From Atopobium sp. BS2 (GTDB lineage Bacteria; Actinomycetota; Coriobacteriia; Coriobacteriales; Atopobiaceae), in NCBI RefSeq assembly GCF_000565075.1, contig NZ_JDFG01000012.1, positions 62,001 through 126,000 on the forward strand: 64,000 nt of DNA, written 5' to 3'. The notes beneath the pieces were generated by a model. It searched no databases, was not told the DNA's origin, and saw only the letters and a list, made by a program, of their open reading frames with translations. Made by a program: the position numbers and the translations under genes. Positions 26,816 to 38,089 of the stretch are shown here, one piece after another (position 1 is the first letter of the stretch; each line of letters begins with the position of its first letter).

Positions 26816-27397
26816 CTACTTCTCCTCCTGTGTGGTGCCATCCTCAGCACCCTCGGGCTTCTCGTCAAACGCTCCCTTGATTGGAGCAACGAGCATGTGC
26901 ATGTTACGGCCTTCAATGAGCGGTTTCTGCTCAATTGTGGCAAAAGGCTTCAAATCTTCAGCAAGGCGATCAAGTACAATACGGCCCTGCTCTGGGTGAG
27001 CCATCTCGCGTCCACGGAACATGATGGTGATCTTGACGCGTGCTCCCTTCTTGAGGAAGCGCAGTACGTGACCCTTCTTGGTCTCGTAATCGCCCACATC
27101 AATCTTTGGGCGGAACTTCATCTCTTTGACTTCGATCTTGACCTGGTTCTTGCGAGCTGCCTTGGCCTTGCGAGCCTGCTCATACTTGAACTTACTGTAA
27201 TCAAGAATCTTGCATACAGGAGGCTCGGCATTTGGAGCAATCTCTACGAGATCAAGACCGTGCTCACGAGCTCTCTTCATTGCATCATTGACGCCAAAAA
27301 GACCAAGCTGACTACCATCAGCGTCAATCAGACGGCACGTGCGAGCAGTGATTTCCTCATTGATGCGAGGACCATCGTTCTTGGCTATCTTGTACAC
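26816..27397 (-). CDS. infC: Translation initiation factor IF-3
   Basis: About 193 aa. The N-domain ([41 protein letters not shown]) and C-domain ([34 protein letters not shown]) are complete; the C-terminus has about 20 extra acidic residues. No ATG is available at the right place. GTG at 27397 is used here, but ATA at 27388, 8 bp after GGAAGG, would give (M)[11 protein letters not shown] and is a real alternative: rare start codons in infC are known to let IF-3 sense its own level. A leader attenuator lies 30 bp upstream. Confidence 0.93.
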   Translation of the reverse strand: MYKIAKNDGPRINEEITARTCRLIDADGSQLGLFGVNDAMKRAREHGLDLVEIAPNAEPPVCKILDYSKFKYEQARKAKAARKNQVKIEVKEMKFRPKIDVGDYETKKGHVLRFLKKGARVKITIMFRGREMAHPEQGRIVLDRLAEDLKPFATIEQKPLIEGRNMHMLVAPIKGAFDEKPEGAEDGTTQEEK

Positions 27398-27428
27398 CTT
27401 CCCTCTTGGACAATTGCTTGTCCGACAA

Positions 27429-27456
27429 TAAAAAACCCAGTGCACAAGCAACTGGG
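27429..27456 (-). promoter_or_regulatory. Leader attenuator of infC-rpmI-rplT
   Basis: On the minus strand CCCAGT/ACTGGG, extended by GC/GC, then six T, lies between the promoter side and infC. Right after it comes a perfect GGACAA-GCAA-TTGTCC hairpin with a GNRA loop (27409-27424), ending at the Shine-Dalgarno. A terminator in front of infC with alternative helices is the layout of L20-controlled leaders. Which protein acts here is inference. Confidence 0.65.
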
Positions 27457-27646
27457 AGACAATACGCACAAATGTTGTGCGAGATAATAAATTGTCTGAC
27501 CAGACAGCTGCTTTTGCGCTGTGTAGGTGGGGACTCACGTTCAATCCCGCTTCAAAAGTACCTTGTAAGGTTACCTCTAACAAGAAGACATTACAAGTAC
27601 CAAGTTAGATATGACGAGAAATTCACATCTAGCTTAAACTTTTAGC

Positions 27647-27730
27647 TGGTGCCCGAGGTGGGACTTGAACCCACACGAGTTTCCTCAAAGGTTTTTGAGA
27701 CCTCCGCGTCTGCCATTCCGCCACTCGGGC
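27647..27730 (-). tRNA. tRNA-Leu (anticodon CAA)
   Basis: 84 nt with acceptor GCCCGAG/CTCGGGC, anticodon loop CTCAAAA (CAA), long variable arm (class II), T-arm GGTTCAAGTCC and encoded CCA. It reads TTG. A -10 TATAGT (27754-27749) with AAGACA 17 bp upstream overlaps the preceding terminator hairpin. Confidence 0.93.
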
Positions 27731-27731
27731 T

Positions 27732-27769
27732 AAAAAGTTTGCATAGGTACTATACCGCACCTATGCAAA
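27732..27769 (-). terminator. Terminator of the recJ-rsh-hydrolase block
   Basis: Perfect 11-bp stem TTTGCATAGGT/ACCTATGCAAA, then CTTTTT on the minus strand, 34 bp after the hydrolase stop. The tRNA-Leu promoter lies inside it. Confidence 0.75.
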
Positions 27770-27803
27770 TCTGTCTTGCTAAATCATCAAAGTTATAGCT
27801 GAT

Positions 27804-28577
27804 TTAATCCTGTAAGAATGGATTAGTTGCTAACTCTGCCTCAAGAGACGTTTGATTTCCATGTCCTGACAAAATAATGGAGGTTGGATCAAGCTCTGTC
27901 TTGATGCGGTTCAAAGAAGCCTTAAGCGTTTCAAAGTTGCCGCCTGGAAGGTCTGTTCTTCCTGCAGAACCCTGGAAAAGCGTATCGCCTACAAAAACGG
28001 CGCCAGTAGCAGTTCCCTCTCCCACCAAAACAATGCCGCCAGGAGTGTGACCAGGAGTTTCCATAATTTTGAACTGTGCAGTTCCAACAGAGAGAACATC
28101 TCCCTCGTGGAGAAAACCGTCTGGCTCTGGAGCATCATCATAAATCTCGTTTGAGTTATGAGCTCTCTGTGCAAGCTCATTATCTGCCTCGTTGATTAGG
28201 TACTGAGCGCCAGGCACAGCAAGCTTCAGAGCCTTAACGCCGCCAACGTGATCAGCATGGCCGTGAGTAGCAACAATGTACTTAAGCTCAAGGTTCAAGA
28301 GCTGTGCAGCAATCTCTGCACCCGATGCACCGGCATCAATAATCATGCACTCATTACCAGAAACGTAAATGTAGCAGTTAGTCTCAAGAGGACCTACTTT
28401 AAAGACACCAATCTGGTCTTTTGCGTGATGGCAACCACCGTGACCGTGATGGCCGCAGCAGCCACCGTGACTGTGCTCACCGTGGCCATGCTCGCCATGA
28501 TGACCGCAGCAGCCACCGTGTCCGTGCTCTTCCTCGTGATTATGGCCGCAAGAGCAGCCCTCATTTTGATTAGCCAT
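27804..28577 (-). CDS. Metallo-beta-lactamase-fold hydrolase with His/Cys/Gly-rich N-terminus
   Basis: 257 aa. Residues from about 55 form a glyoxalase II-type MBL domain: metal ligands THGHADHVGG, PGHTPGGIV, FVGDTLF, and a final SGHGNQT. The usual substrate class is thioesters such as S-lactoylglutathione-like compounds; low-GSH bacteria often carry such enzymes without known substrate. The first 52 residues consist almost only of His, Gly, Cys and Glu in CCGHHG/GHGGCC repeats, which look like a metal-binding tail (Zn, Ni or Cu; inference). The start overlaps the rsh stop by 8 bp, so it is translationally coupled. Confidence 0.88.
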   Translation of the reverse strand: MANQNEGCSCGHNHEEEHGHGGCCGHHGEHGHGEHSHGGCCGHHGHGGCHHAKDQIGVFKVGPLETNCYIYVSGNECMIIDAGASGAEIAAQLLNLELKYIVATHGHADHVGGVKALKLAVPGAQYLINEADNELAQRAHNSNEIYDDAPEPDGFLHEGDVLSVGTAQFKIMETPGHTPGGIVLVGEGTATGAVFVGDTLFQGSAGRTDLPGGNFETLKASLNRIKTELDPTSIILSGHGNQTSLEAELATNPFLQD

Positions 28578-30915
28578 AAAGTCTCCTTCTCATCTGATTA
28601 GCGCCTTCACCTGGCATAATACGACGAGCGTCGTAGACAGAAGGCACGCGAGTTACAAATGCAAATAAGGTATCAAGCAAGCTGGTATCAGAGATAGAAA
28701 CCAAGAAACGCATACGTACTACGCCCTGCTCACCCACTTGTGTAGCTGCAGAAAGAATGTTTGCACCAGCGTCAGACAGCGCAACCGTGACGTCCTTAAG
28801 AAGGCCCATACGATCCGTTGCCTCAACGACAATCTCTACCCTAAACTCAGTAGCGCCGCTGGCATCCCAAGAAACAGGGATGATACGCTTTGGATCGTTG
28901 AGCAGGTCTTTAACGTTAGGGCAATTGGCGCGGTGAACAGAAACACCGCGACCGCGTGTAATGAAGCCCACAATATCGTCACCTGCAACAGGATTGCAGC
29001 AATGTGCAAGATGAACAAGCAAATCTGGATCGCCGTTTACCACAACGCCGCAGTTAGACTTCTTGGGACGACTTCCCTTGGTGGTACGAGAAATAACGTA
29101 GGAGCGAACCAAAGGTTGATCGTTTGCAATTGCCTTGTTCTTCTCCTGAAGGCGTGCCGCATTACGCTCTTGCTCAGTAACAACCTCAGGTTTTTTCTCT
29201 TCCAAAATCTCGCTTACGCGATTGACAACCTGCTTAACAGACTGATTACCTGCACCAATTCCCGCAAACAGGTCGTCTACGCTGCGATAATCAAACTGCT
29301 CGGTGAGCTGATCAAGCGCCTTAACCGTACGCGTAGCGCTGATGCCATAGCCACGCTTGCGCAGCTCTTTTGCAAGCTCAGAACGACCGCGCTCGGCATC
29401 ATCAGACTTGTTCTCTTGCGAGAAGTACTTACGAATCTTTGCACGAGCAGACGGCGTCTTTACCAGCGTCATCCAGTCGCGAGAAGGGCGAGCGTTCTTG
29501 TTAGTCAAAATCTCAATGCGATCGCCCATCTGAAGCGTATGCGTCAGTGGAACTACAGAACCATTAACGCGCGCACCAACACAGTGATTACCAACCTCAG
29601 TGTGGACAGCGTAAGCAAAGTCCAGAGGTGTTGAATTGACACGCAAGCTCATGACCTCGCCCTTTGGCGTGAATACAAAAATTTCATGCTCAAAGAGGTC
29701 TACACGCAAGTTATCCAAGAACTCGTGGGGATCGTCAATATCGTCTTCAACGGCCCAGTCAAGACTGCGGCGAATCCAGTTGATAGTTGAGTCAATAAGC
29801 TTGTCTTCAGAGGACATCTTGCCCTTTGAATTGCCCTGCTCCTTATACAGCCAGTGAGCAGCAATACCGTACTCAGATGCCTCGTGCATCTCGGCGGTTC
29901 TAATCTGAATCTCAATAGGGCGACCATCAGGGCCAATAACTGTTGTGTGTAAGGACTGATAGAGATTTGCCTTTGGTGTTGCAATGTAGTCCTTGAAACG
30001 ACCAGGCATTGGATGCCACAGTGCATGGATAGCGCCAAGTGCTGAATAGCAATCGCCTACGTTTTTAGTAATAACACGCAGAGCGATAAGATCGTAGATG
30101 TTGGAGAACTCTCTGCCCTTGCGGACCATCTTTTGATAAATGGACCACAGGTGCTTAGGACGTCCCGTAATCTGGAAGTCAGTAAGACCGGCAGCATTAA
30201 GCTCATCTGTCAGAGTCTTTTTAGCGTTGTTGAGGTCATTCTCTCTTTGTGCACGAGAGTCAGAGACCATGCGCGCAACACGCTGGTACTCCTCTGGTTC
30301 AAGCCAAAAGAAAGACAAATCCTCAAGCTCCCACTTAACCGAAGAGATGCCCAAGCGGTCAGCAAGTGGTGCATACACGTCCATGGTTTCTCGCGCCTTA
30401 AACAGACGACGATCCGGTGGAAGTGCTGCCAGCGTACGCATGTTATGAAGACGGTCAGCAAGCTTGATGATAACAACGCGGATGTCCTTTGACATGGCAA
30501 GGAACATTTTGCGCAGGTTAAGCGCTTGTTTCTCGTCCATTGAACTGACTTCGATGGACGTAAGTTTTGTGACGCCGTCAACAAGCTCAGCCACTGACTC
30601 ACCAAAGCGAGAAGAAATTTCATCTAGTGAGGCAGACGTATCTTCTACGGTATCGTGCATAAGGGCACCGCAGATGGTGTCTTCATCCATATGAAGATCG
30701 TGCGCAAGAATAAGGGCCACTTCAACTGGGTGGTTGATATAAGGCTCGCCAGAACGACGGCGCTGATCTTTGTGATAGTCAGCAGCAAAGGCATATGCAG
30801 CAGCAATCTTTGCCTGGGCTTCCTCAGGTAAATATGTACGCACGGCTCCCTCAAGCAGGCGGTAATTATCCGCGCCTGGCGCCTTGGCCTCTTTTGTGGT
30901 CCTCTCGTCACTCAT
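28570..30915 (-). CDS. Bifunctional (p)ppGpp synthetase/hydrolase (RSH)
   Basis: 781 aa from the ATG at 30915 preceded by AAGGGAG. Domain order is full-length Rel: HD hydrolase with intact HDTVEDT at residue 87, synthetase (FKDYIATPKANLYQSLHTTV), TGS (VFTPKGEVMSLRVNSTPLDFAYAVH), helical, zinc-finger-like CHCC (CNPVAGDDIVGF, HRANCPN) and ACT (ATDRMGLLKDVTVALSDAGAN). It makes and destroys the stringent alarmone in the cytosol and should be ribosome-responsive. It overlaps both neighbours by 8 bp, placing it in one unit with the RecJ fusion and the MBL hydrolase. Confidence 0.96.
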   Translation of the reverse strand: MSDERTTKEAKAPGADNYRLLEGAVRTYLPEEAQAKIAAAYAFAADYHKDQRRRSGEPYINHPVEVALILAHDLHMDEDTICGALMHDTVEDTSASLDEISSRFGESVAELVDGVTKLTSIEVSSMDEKQALNLRKMFLAMSKDIRVVIIKLADRLHNMRTLAALPPDRRLFKARETMDVYAPLADRLGISSVKWELEDLSFFWLEPEEYQRVARMVSDSRAQRENDLNNAKKTLTDELNAAGLTDFQITGRPKHLWSIYQKMVRKGREFSNIYDLIALRVITKNVGDCYSALGAIHALWHPMPGRFKDYIATPKANLYQSLHTTVIGPDGRPIEIQIRTAEMHEASEYGIAAHWLYKEQGNSKGKMSSEDKLIDSTINWIRRSLDWAVEDDIDDPHEFLDNLRVDLFEHEIFVFTPKGEVMSLRVNSTPLDFAYAVHTEVGNHCVGARVNGSVVPLTHTLQMGDRIEILTNKNARPSRDWMTLVKTPSARAKIRKYFSQENKSDDAERGRSELAKELRKRGYGISATRTVKALDQLTEQFDYRSVDDLFAGIGAGNQSVKQVVNRVSEILEEKKPEVVTEQERNAARLQEKNKAIANDQPLVRSYVISRTTKGSRPKKSNCGVVVNGDPDLLVHLAHCCNPVAGDDIVGFITRGRGVSVHRANCPNVKDLLNDPKRIIPVSWDASGATEFRVEIVVEATDRMGLLKDVTVALSDAGANILSAATQVGEQGVVRMRFLVSISDTSLLDTLFAFVTRVPSVYDARRIMPGEGANQMRRRLYG

Positions 30916-33900
30916 CAGAGGACTCCCTTCCCCCATCAAACGTTGAACCAATTTCTGGAACGATGGGTTTTGTTATAGCATCTGCCAGCTCATCTGGTGA
31001 AGCAGAAAGTACCCACTGAGCAAATGATTCAAACTCAGTGTGCGCTTTAAGCCCCTCAGCGTAGCGCGCAGACTCCAGCAAGTCCATGTGCGAAGCTTGA
31101 CTATTGACGGAGATTGTTCGCGTTTGATCAAATCCTTCAATGCTAATAAACCCTAGCTCAGCAAAAACGTCAAGTGCAACACGAACGGTTTGCTCGTCAG
31201 CCTTAGATCGCGGGTCAATTTCTAGCGCCATCTGCGCAATATCTTCATCGGTAAGTGCTGAATCAGCTGTCTGAGCACCAAGCTTTGGCTGCAGTGCCGT
31301 AAGCGCGCGGTAGACAGCTACCAGAGCTTCTCGCTGTGGTGCATGAGAAGAAAGGATGCGCTCGTTAACGCGCATGTCATGCGCATCAAATAGCATCTGA
31401 ATTACAGAAGGCTTACCGTCTCTACCTGCGCGTCCGCTCATCTGATTGAAGGCAACGCGACCAAACGGCAGGTGATACAGAATAACCTGGCGAATATCAG
31501 AGATATTGACGCCTTCGCCAAATGCACTGGTAGCAATGATGCAACAAACGTCTCCACGCCTAAAAGCGCGTTCAACGTTCTTGCGTATCTGAGGTGTTAG
31601 ACCCGCATGATAAAACGCAATTTTATGACCAAGTTCTGGAATACGATGGCGCAACATACGCGTCAGTGCCTGCGCTTGCTCCCTTGAATTGACGTAGACA
31701 ACCGTTTTTGTGCCATCGGACACAAGAGAAAGCAGCGCACATTCCCTATCCTTAGCACCGCGAAGGTCCTTGAGTTCAAGGTTAGTACGAGCCGTTTTGT
31801 CTTTGTATACATGCTCTGCTTCAATAGAGAGAAGCTCACAGATGTTCTGAGCCGACTGCGTGGTAGCCGTAGCTGTTGTGGCAAGTACCTGCGGGCTCCC
31901 AAGCATCTTTAGTACCTGTGGCATTTGAGCGTAGGCAAGTCTGCCCTCAGAAGCATTCATACCCACATGATGTGCCTCGTCAAACACTACAAATGAGATG
32001 TTTTGCGCCTTGGCAAATTGATCAGCGTGGAGCGAGAAGAACTCTGGAGTAGTTAGCACAATATCAAGCTCATTGTTTGTCATGCGAGCAAACAGGTCTT
32101 CTCGGCTGGAAAGGTCTGTTTCTCCGTTGAGTACCTCGACAGAGATTCCCAGGGGCTCAAAGGTGTTTTTTATGCTTTGAACCTGGTCGTTGATGAGGGC
32201 GCGCAGCGGATAGACAAACACGCTCATTTTATGTTGCAGCAGCGCAACACGAGCAGCATGAATCTGGAAGATAAGCGATTTACCTCTACCTGTTGCCATG
32301 ACAGAGAGACAAGACGTTCCTTGAGAGAGGACCTCTAGTGTTTTCTTTTGCAGAGGCAAGAGCTCTCTTGAACCAATCATGGACGTGACTAGGGTCTGGG
32401 TAAGCTCCTCAGCAGAAAGACTTTCCAGCTCACGGCGCTTTTGCTGCGCCTGTTCTTGGGAGGCTGCATCAGCCTCTGTAGTCTCCTTGGTAACCACAAG
32501 GGGCAAGTCAGCAGCGCTGCCGAGAAGATCTGCTTCAATGGGGCCGTCATCTTCATCGGTAAAGTCTCTGTAGAGAATATCTCTGACCATGAGTTTTGGC
32601 TTAGTTCTGCCCTGCCAGGTCTCGTTAACCGCTTCAAAAATCAAATCAACAGCGCCATCATACTCAGCTGCTGCCTCAACATGAGGCGTTCTAAACATGA
32701 TGGATGAAATTGAAGAAATGCCATTTGAAGCCATAAAACAAAGATGAGCTCCGCCTGCGCCAACACGCGAGCGATTCTTCATCACCACACCCTTAACGCC
32801 AAAGAGCGGCTTTTTATTACCCTGACCAAAAGGTTGCAGAGCCTCAAGTGCATCAATGGAGTTGATGGTAATCTCATCAAGGTTTACTAGTGCTGTTACT
32901 TCTCCTGAAGCCTCAAACTCTTCTTCTGGAAGCTCTGCCATAACCTTTGATAAACGCTTTCTAAATGCGTCAATCTTTGCTGTTTCTACCGTTACGCCAA
33001 CGGCTCCTTGGTGGCCACCAAAACGGACGGTAAGGTCTGCACACTGTTCAACGGCGTGGAATAAATCAACGGAGCCAACAGAGCGGCCAGAACCGCGAGC
33101 AACTCCATCTTGGATGGTAAACAGAATGCAAGGCACGTGATAGCGATTAACAATTCTTGAAGCAACAATGCCCTTTACGCCCTCATGCCAACCCTCTTTG
33201 GCAAGCACAATTGCGTGGCCGCCATCGTAAATTTCTTTTGCCTGCTCAAGTGCCTCATCGGTAAGCTTTGCCTCAATAGCACGACGCTCGGCATTAATCT
33301 CTTCTAACTTGCCAGCAAGAATGGTTGCCTCTTCAGCGTCTTCTGTAAGAAGAAGGTCAAGCGCAATATCAGTAGTACCCATGCGCCCTGCTGCATTAAG
33401 GCGAGGAATAATAGAAAACGGCAGATTATCTGCAGAAATCTGGGCAATATCTTGACCAGCAACAGCAGCTAGAGCCACAAGACCTGGACGAAGACCTTTC
33501 TGCAGGCGTTTGACACCTTCAGAAACCAGCGCGCGATTCTCTTTGTTGAGCATCATCATGTCAGATAGCGTGCCCAACATAGCTACGTCAATATAATTAA
33601 GCCAAAGCTGAGGCTGATCTTGAAGCTGTCCTAAAACTTGCACCAGCTTAAGGGCAACGCCTGCACCAGCAAGTTCTCTAGAAGGACAATCTTCAATAAG
33701 CTTTGGGTCAGTGACTGGAATACCCTGGGGCACCAGATCTGCGGGCTCATGATGATCGGTAACAACAACATCAATCCCCTGCTGCAAAAGCCAAGCAACC
33801 TCTTGAGCAGCAGCAATGCCATTGTCTACCGTAATAATTAAATCTGGCTTTCTATCTTGCAAAACTCTTGCAAGAGCCTCTTTAGAAAGTCCGTATCCCT

Positions 33901-34273
33901 CACCAAAACGATGCGGAATATACGGCAAAACATCTGCTCCCAATCGACGTAAAGCCAGGGTAAGCAAACACGTTGAGCTCATTCCATCAACGTCAAAATC
34001 ACCAAAAACGGCAATCTTTTTATGCTCAACAATTGCCTTGTGAACGTGGGCGGCAACCTCAGCCATTCCAGGAATACACTGTGGATCAAGCCAGTCTCTT
34101 TGCAAAGATGGCGAGAGAAACTCTTGAGCTGTGGCTACATCAGTGAATCCACGTGCTACTAATACACGAGCAACAAGTGGCGTAACGTGCAATTCTTTTT
34201 TAAACAGCGACTCTAAATATACGTCTTGTGTAAGAACACTCCAACGAGTGCTTTTCTCGATGCCAGGCATCAT
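30908..34273 (-). CDS. recJ: RecJ exonuclease fused to a RecQ-like SF2 helicase
   Basis: 1121 aa in a single frame; RecJ is normally 550-800 aa. Residues 85-560 are RecJ: FGDFDVDGMSS at 90, VTDHHE at 171, NAAGRMG at 293, GGHQGAVG at 419, then the OB-like part. A 60-residue charged linker follows. Residues 640-970 form an SF2 helicase: ATGRGKS Walker A at 660, FDEAHH at 764, TTATAT at 799, YHAGL at 888, QMSGRAGRDG at 944. A 150-residue C-terminal tail shows no RecQ zinc-binding cysteine cluster. The nuclease degrades ssDNA 5' to 3'; a cis helicase would unwind for it (inference). First gene of the recJ-rsh-MBL block. Confidence 0.93.
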   Translation of the reverse strand: MMPGIEKSTRWSVLTQDVYLESLFKKELHVTPLVARVLVARGFTDVATAQEFLSPSLQRDWLDPQCIPGMAEVAAHVHKAIVEHKKIAVFGDFDVDGMSSTCLLTLALRRLGADVLPYIPHRFGEGYGLSKEALARVLQDRKPDLIITVDNGIAAAQEVAWLLQQGIDVVVTDHHEPADLVPQGIPVTDPKLIEDCPSRELAGAGVALKLVQVLGQLQDQPQLWLNYIDVAMLGTLSDMMMLNKENRALVSEGVKRLQKGLRPGLVALAAVAGQDIAQISADNLPFSIIPRLNAAGRMGTTDIALDLLLTEDAEEATILAGKLEEINAERRAIEAKLTDEALEQAKEIYDGGHAIVLAKEGWHEGVKGIVASRIVNRYHVPCILFTIQDGVARGSGRSVGSVDLFHAVEQCADLTVRFGGHQGAVGVTVETAKIDAFRKRLSKVMAELPEEEFEASGEVTALVNLDEITINSIDALEALQPFGQGNKKPLFGVKGVVMKNRSRVGAGGAHLCFMASNGISSISSIMFRTPHVEAAAEYDGAVDLIFEAVNETWQGRTKPKLMVRDILYRDFTDEDDGPIEADLLGSAADLPLVVTKETTEADAASQEQAQQKRRELESLSAEELTQTLVTSMIGSRELLPLQKKTLEVLSQGTSCLSVMATGRGKSLIFQIHAARVALLQHKMSVFVYPLRALINDQVQSIKNTFEPLGISVEVLNGETDLSSREDLFARMTNNELDIVLTTPEFFSLHADQFAKAQNISFVVFDEAHHVGMNASEGRLAYAQMPQVLKMLGSPQVLATTATATTQSAQNICELLSIEAEHVYKDKTARTNLELKDLRGAKDRECALLSLVSDGTKTVVYVNSREQAQALTRMLRHRIPELGHKIAFYHAGLTPQIRKNVERAFRRGDVCCIIATSAFGEGVNISDIRQVILYHLPFGRVAFNQMSGRAGRDGKPSVIQMLFDAHDMRVNERILSSHAPQREALVAVYRALTALQPKLGAQTADSALTDEDIAQMALEIDPRSKADEQTVRVALDVFAELGFISIEGFDQTRTISVNSQASHMDLLESARYAEGLKAHTEFESFAQWVLSASPDELADAITKPIVPEIGSTFDGGRESSDE

Positions 34274-34362
34274 GTCCTCTTTTCTGTGGCGGCAGAGCCA
34301 GCCAGGGGCACCTCGGGCGCCCGCGAATGTTTATCTCTTTCATTCTACCCATGTCACCGGAC

Positions 34363-34397
34363 AAAAAATGACTAGCCCACAAATTAGTGAGCTAGTC
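34363..34397 (-). terminator. Terminator of the lysA-dapA-dapB-dapH-tgt operon
   Basis: Stem GACTAGCTCAC/GTGGGCTAGTC (one G-U) followed on the minus strand by ATTTTTTG; located between the tgt stop and recJ. It has an A/T-rich tract on the other side too, so it may work both ways. Confidence 0.8.
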
Positions 34398-34417
34398 ATA
34401 AAAAATTTAAATCAAAG

Positions 34418-34463
34418 TTGCTCGCGCAGGGCTATCAAGATTGCTTGCGCAGGGCTATCAAGA
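34418..34463. repeat. 23-bp tandem duplication
   Basis: Two adjacent 23-bp copies (34418-34440, 34441-34463) with one mismatch, containing GCGCAGGGCTATCAAGA. They sit between the tgt stop and the operon terminator, so they are transcribed but not translated. The TTCTCGCC word follows at 34471. Confidence 0.85.
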
Positions 34464-34487
34464 AGACGGGGTTCTCGCCAGGCGAAC

Positions 34488-36417
<1,930 letters not shown>

Positions 36418-36471
36418 GCGCGTCCTTTCTCAAACAAACAGGCACTGACCTGCAAAGGCCAACATGTGCAT

Positions 36472-37191
36472 TTATCCAAAAATCAAATCTTCAAAGGTAT
36501 AAAAACCGGGAGCTTTTGTAAGCAATCTCTGAGCACAAGCAACGGCACCGTTCACAAAAATCTGACGTGATGTTGCGCGATGAGTCAGACAGACTTCCTC
36601 ATCCTGTCCAAAGAAGTGCACCTCATGAGTGCCAGCCACCGTGCCGCCTCTGAGCGCAAACACGCCAATCTCGTCTTTGGTGCGAGCTCCGCAGAAGCCC
36701 TCGCGGCCAGAAACAACGGGACGAGTTCCCTCTGGGTCAATAGCGGCGAGCAGCAGCTTTGCTGTGCCGGACGGAGCGTCAACCTTCTGGTTGTGGTGCG
36801 TCTCCACAATCTCGGTATCCCAGCCGTTAAGCGCCTCAGCAGCCATTGCCACCGCGCGCCTCAACACGGCAACGCCCACCGAATAGTTTGCCGCGTGAAT
36901 CACCGGCACGCTCTCCCCCAGCTGCTTCAGCTCTGAAAGCTGCTCTGGCGAGAAACCCGTGGTACCAGAAACAAATGCGCACCCGCGCTCACGTACAAAG
37001 CCGACAACAGCATCAAAAGCAGCAACGCCAGAGAAATCCACAACCACGTCAGGAGTCTGCTCAACAGTGCTCAACTGATTGATATTCTCGTGACCAAACG
37101 CGCCAAGCACCTCAAAACCGTGAGCAATAAGGGTTTGCTCAATGAGCTTTCCCATCTTGCCGGTACCAATTACTACTGCACTAGGCATCAA
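36472..37191 (-). CDS. dapB: 4-hydroxy-tetrahydrodipicolinate reductase
   Basis: 239 aa, shorter than the 265-270 of E. coli DapB. The nucleotide loop is VIGTGKMGK. Catalytic histidines and substrate-binding residues are in ETHHNQKVDAPSGTA, and SGTTGFSPEQL is the conserved GTTG motif. It reduces the DapA product with NAD(P)H. The start overlaps the dapA stop by 11 bp; a second ATG 3 bp in is equally possible. The 12-mer GGGTTTCTCGCC lies within GTTGFSPE. Confidence 0.95.
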   Translation of the reverse strand: MMPSAVVIGTGKMGKLIEQTLIAHGFEVLGAFGHENINQLSTVEQTPDVVVDFSGVAAFDAVVGFVRERGCAFVSGTTGFSPEQLSELKQLGESVPVIHAANYSVGVAVLRRAVAMAAEALNGWDTEIVETHHNQKVDAPSGTAKLLLAAIDPEGTRPVVSGREGFCGARTKDEIGVFALRGGTVAGTHEVHFFGQDEEVCLTHRATSRQIFVNGAVACAQRLLTKAPGFYTFEDLIFG

Positions 37192-38074
37192 GAAGACCAG
37201 CCTTTCTCATAGCGTTTTCAAGCACCTCGGCGTGCTCATCAGTCATCTTCCACAAAGGTAGACGATAATTTTCTTCCATAAGTCCCATACGAGCCAGCGC
37301 GGCTTTTACTGGAATTGGATTGACCTCGCAGAAGAGGGCGTGTACCAGGTCAAGATACTGAAGCTGAAGCTCGCGAGCAAGGGAGACCTCTCCGCGGTGC
37401 CATGCAACTACCAGGTCATGAACCATCTTTGGATCAAGGTTAGACCAAACAGAAATGACACCAGAAGCGCCAAGAGAAAGCAGCGGCACAATCATGTCGT
37501 CATTTCCAGACCACATAGTAAAGTCATCGCTCAAATAACGAGCAACCTTTGTTGCGTATGCAATGTCTCCAGAAGCCTCTTTAATGCCCCATGCATTTGG
37601 ATGTGCCGCAAGCCTCTGAACATTGTGCTCAGAAATTGAGCAGCCCGTTCTACCAGGAATGTTATACAAAATACAAGGAACATCAACGCGGTCGAGTACA
37701 TACGAGAAGTGCTGGTAGATGCCCTCTTCGTTACTCTTGTTGTAGTAAGGAGTAATCAGCAACAGACCATCAACACCCGCCTTCTCTAGAGCCTCTGCTT
37801 TGCGCAAAGACTCAGCAGAAGAGTTGGAGCCAGCACCGCCAATAACAGGAACTTTGCCCTGAGCTCTTGCAAGGATTGCCTTAACTACCTCGATGTCCTC
37901 CTCGTCTGTCATGGTTGAGGACTCGCCGGTAGTACCAAGAGCGAGAATACCGTCAATTCCCTGCTCAATCTGGAAGTCTACAAAGTGCTCAAGTGCCTCG
38001 AAGTCAACATTTCCCTGAGCATCAAATGGGGTTACTAAAGCGGTAATTGCACCAGTCAAATTCTTCATGTCCAT
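37181..38074 (-). CDS. dapA: 4-hydroxy-tetrahydrodipicolinate synthase
   Basis: 297 aa TIM-barrel aldolase that condenses pyruvate with aspartate semialdehyde. ALGTTGESSTMTDEED is the GTTGE motif; CILYNIPGRTG holds the tyrosine/arginine and WGIKEASGD holds the Schiff-base lysine. The Shine-Dalgarno is weak (GGCGAGAAAAACT before the ATG), and translation may be coupled to lysA, whose stop is 15 bp upstream. Second gene of the riboswitch operon. Confidence 0.97.
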   Translation of the reverse strand: MDMKNLTGAITALVTPFDAQGNVDFEALEHFVDFQIEQGIDGILALGTTGESSTMTDEEDIEVVKAILARAQGKVPVIGGAGSNSSAESLRKAEALEKAGVDGLLLITPYYNKSNEEGIYQHFSYVLDRVDVPCILYNIPGRTGCSISEHNVQRLAAHPNAWGIKEASGDIAYATKVARYLSDDFTMWSGNDDMIVPLLSLGASGVISVWSNLDPKMVHDLVVAWHRGEVSLARELQLQYLDLVHALFCEVNPIPVKAALARMGLMEENYRLPLWKMTDEHAEVLENAMRKAGLLDA

Positions 38075-38089
38075 AGTTTTTCTCGCCCT

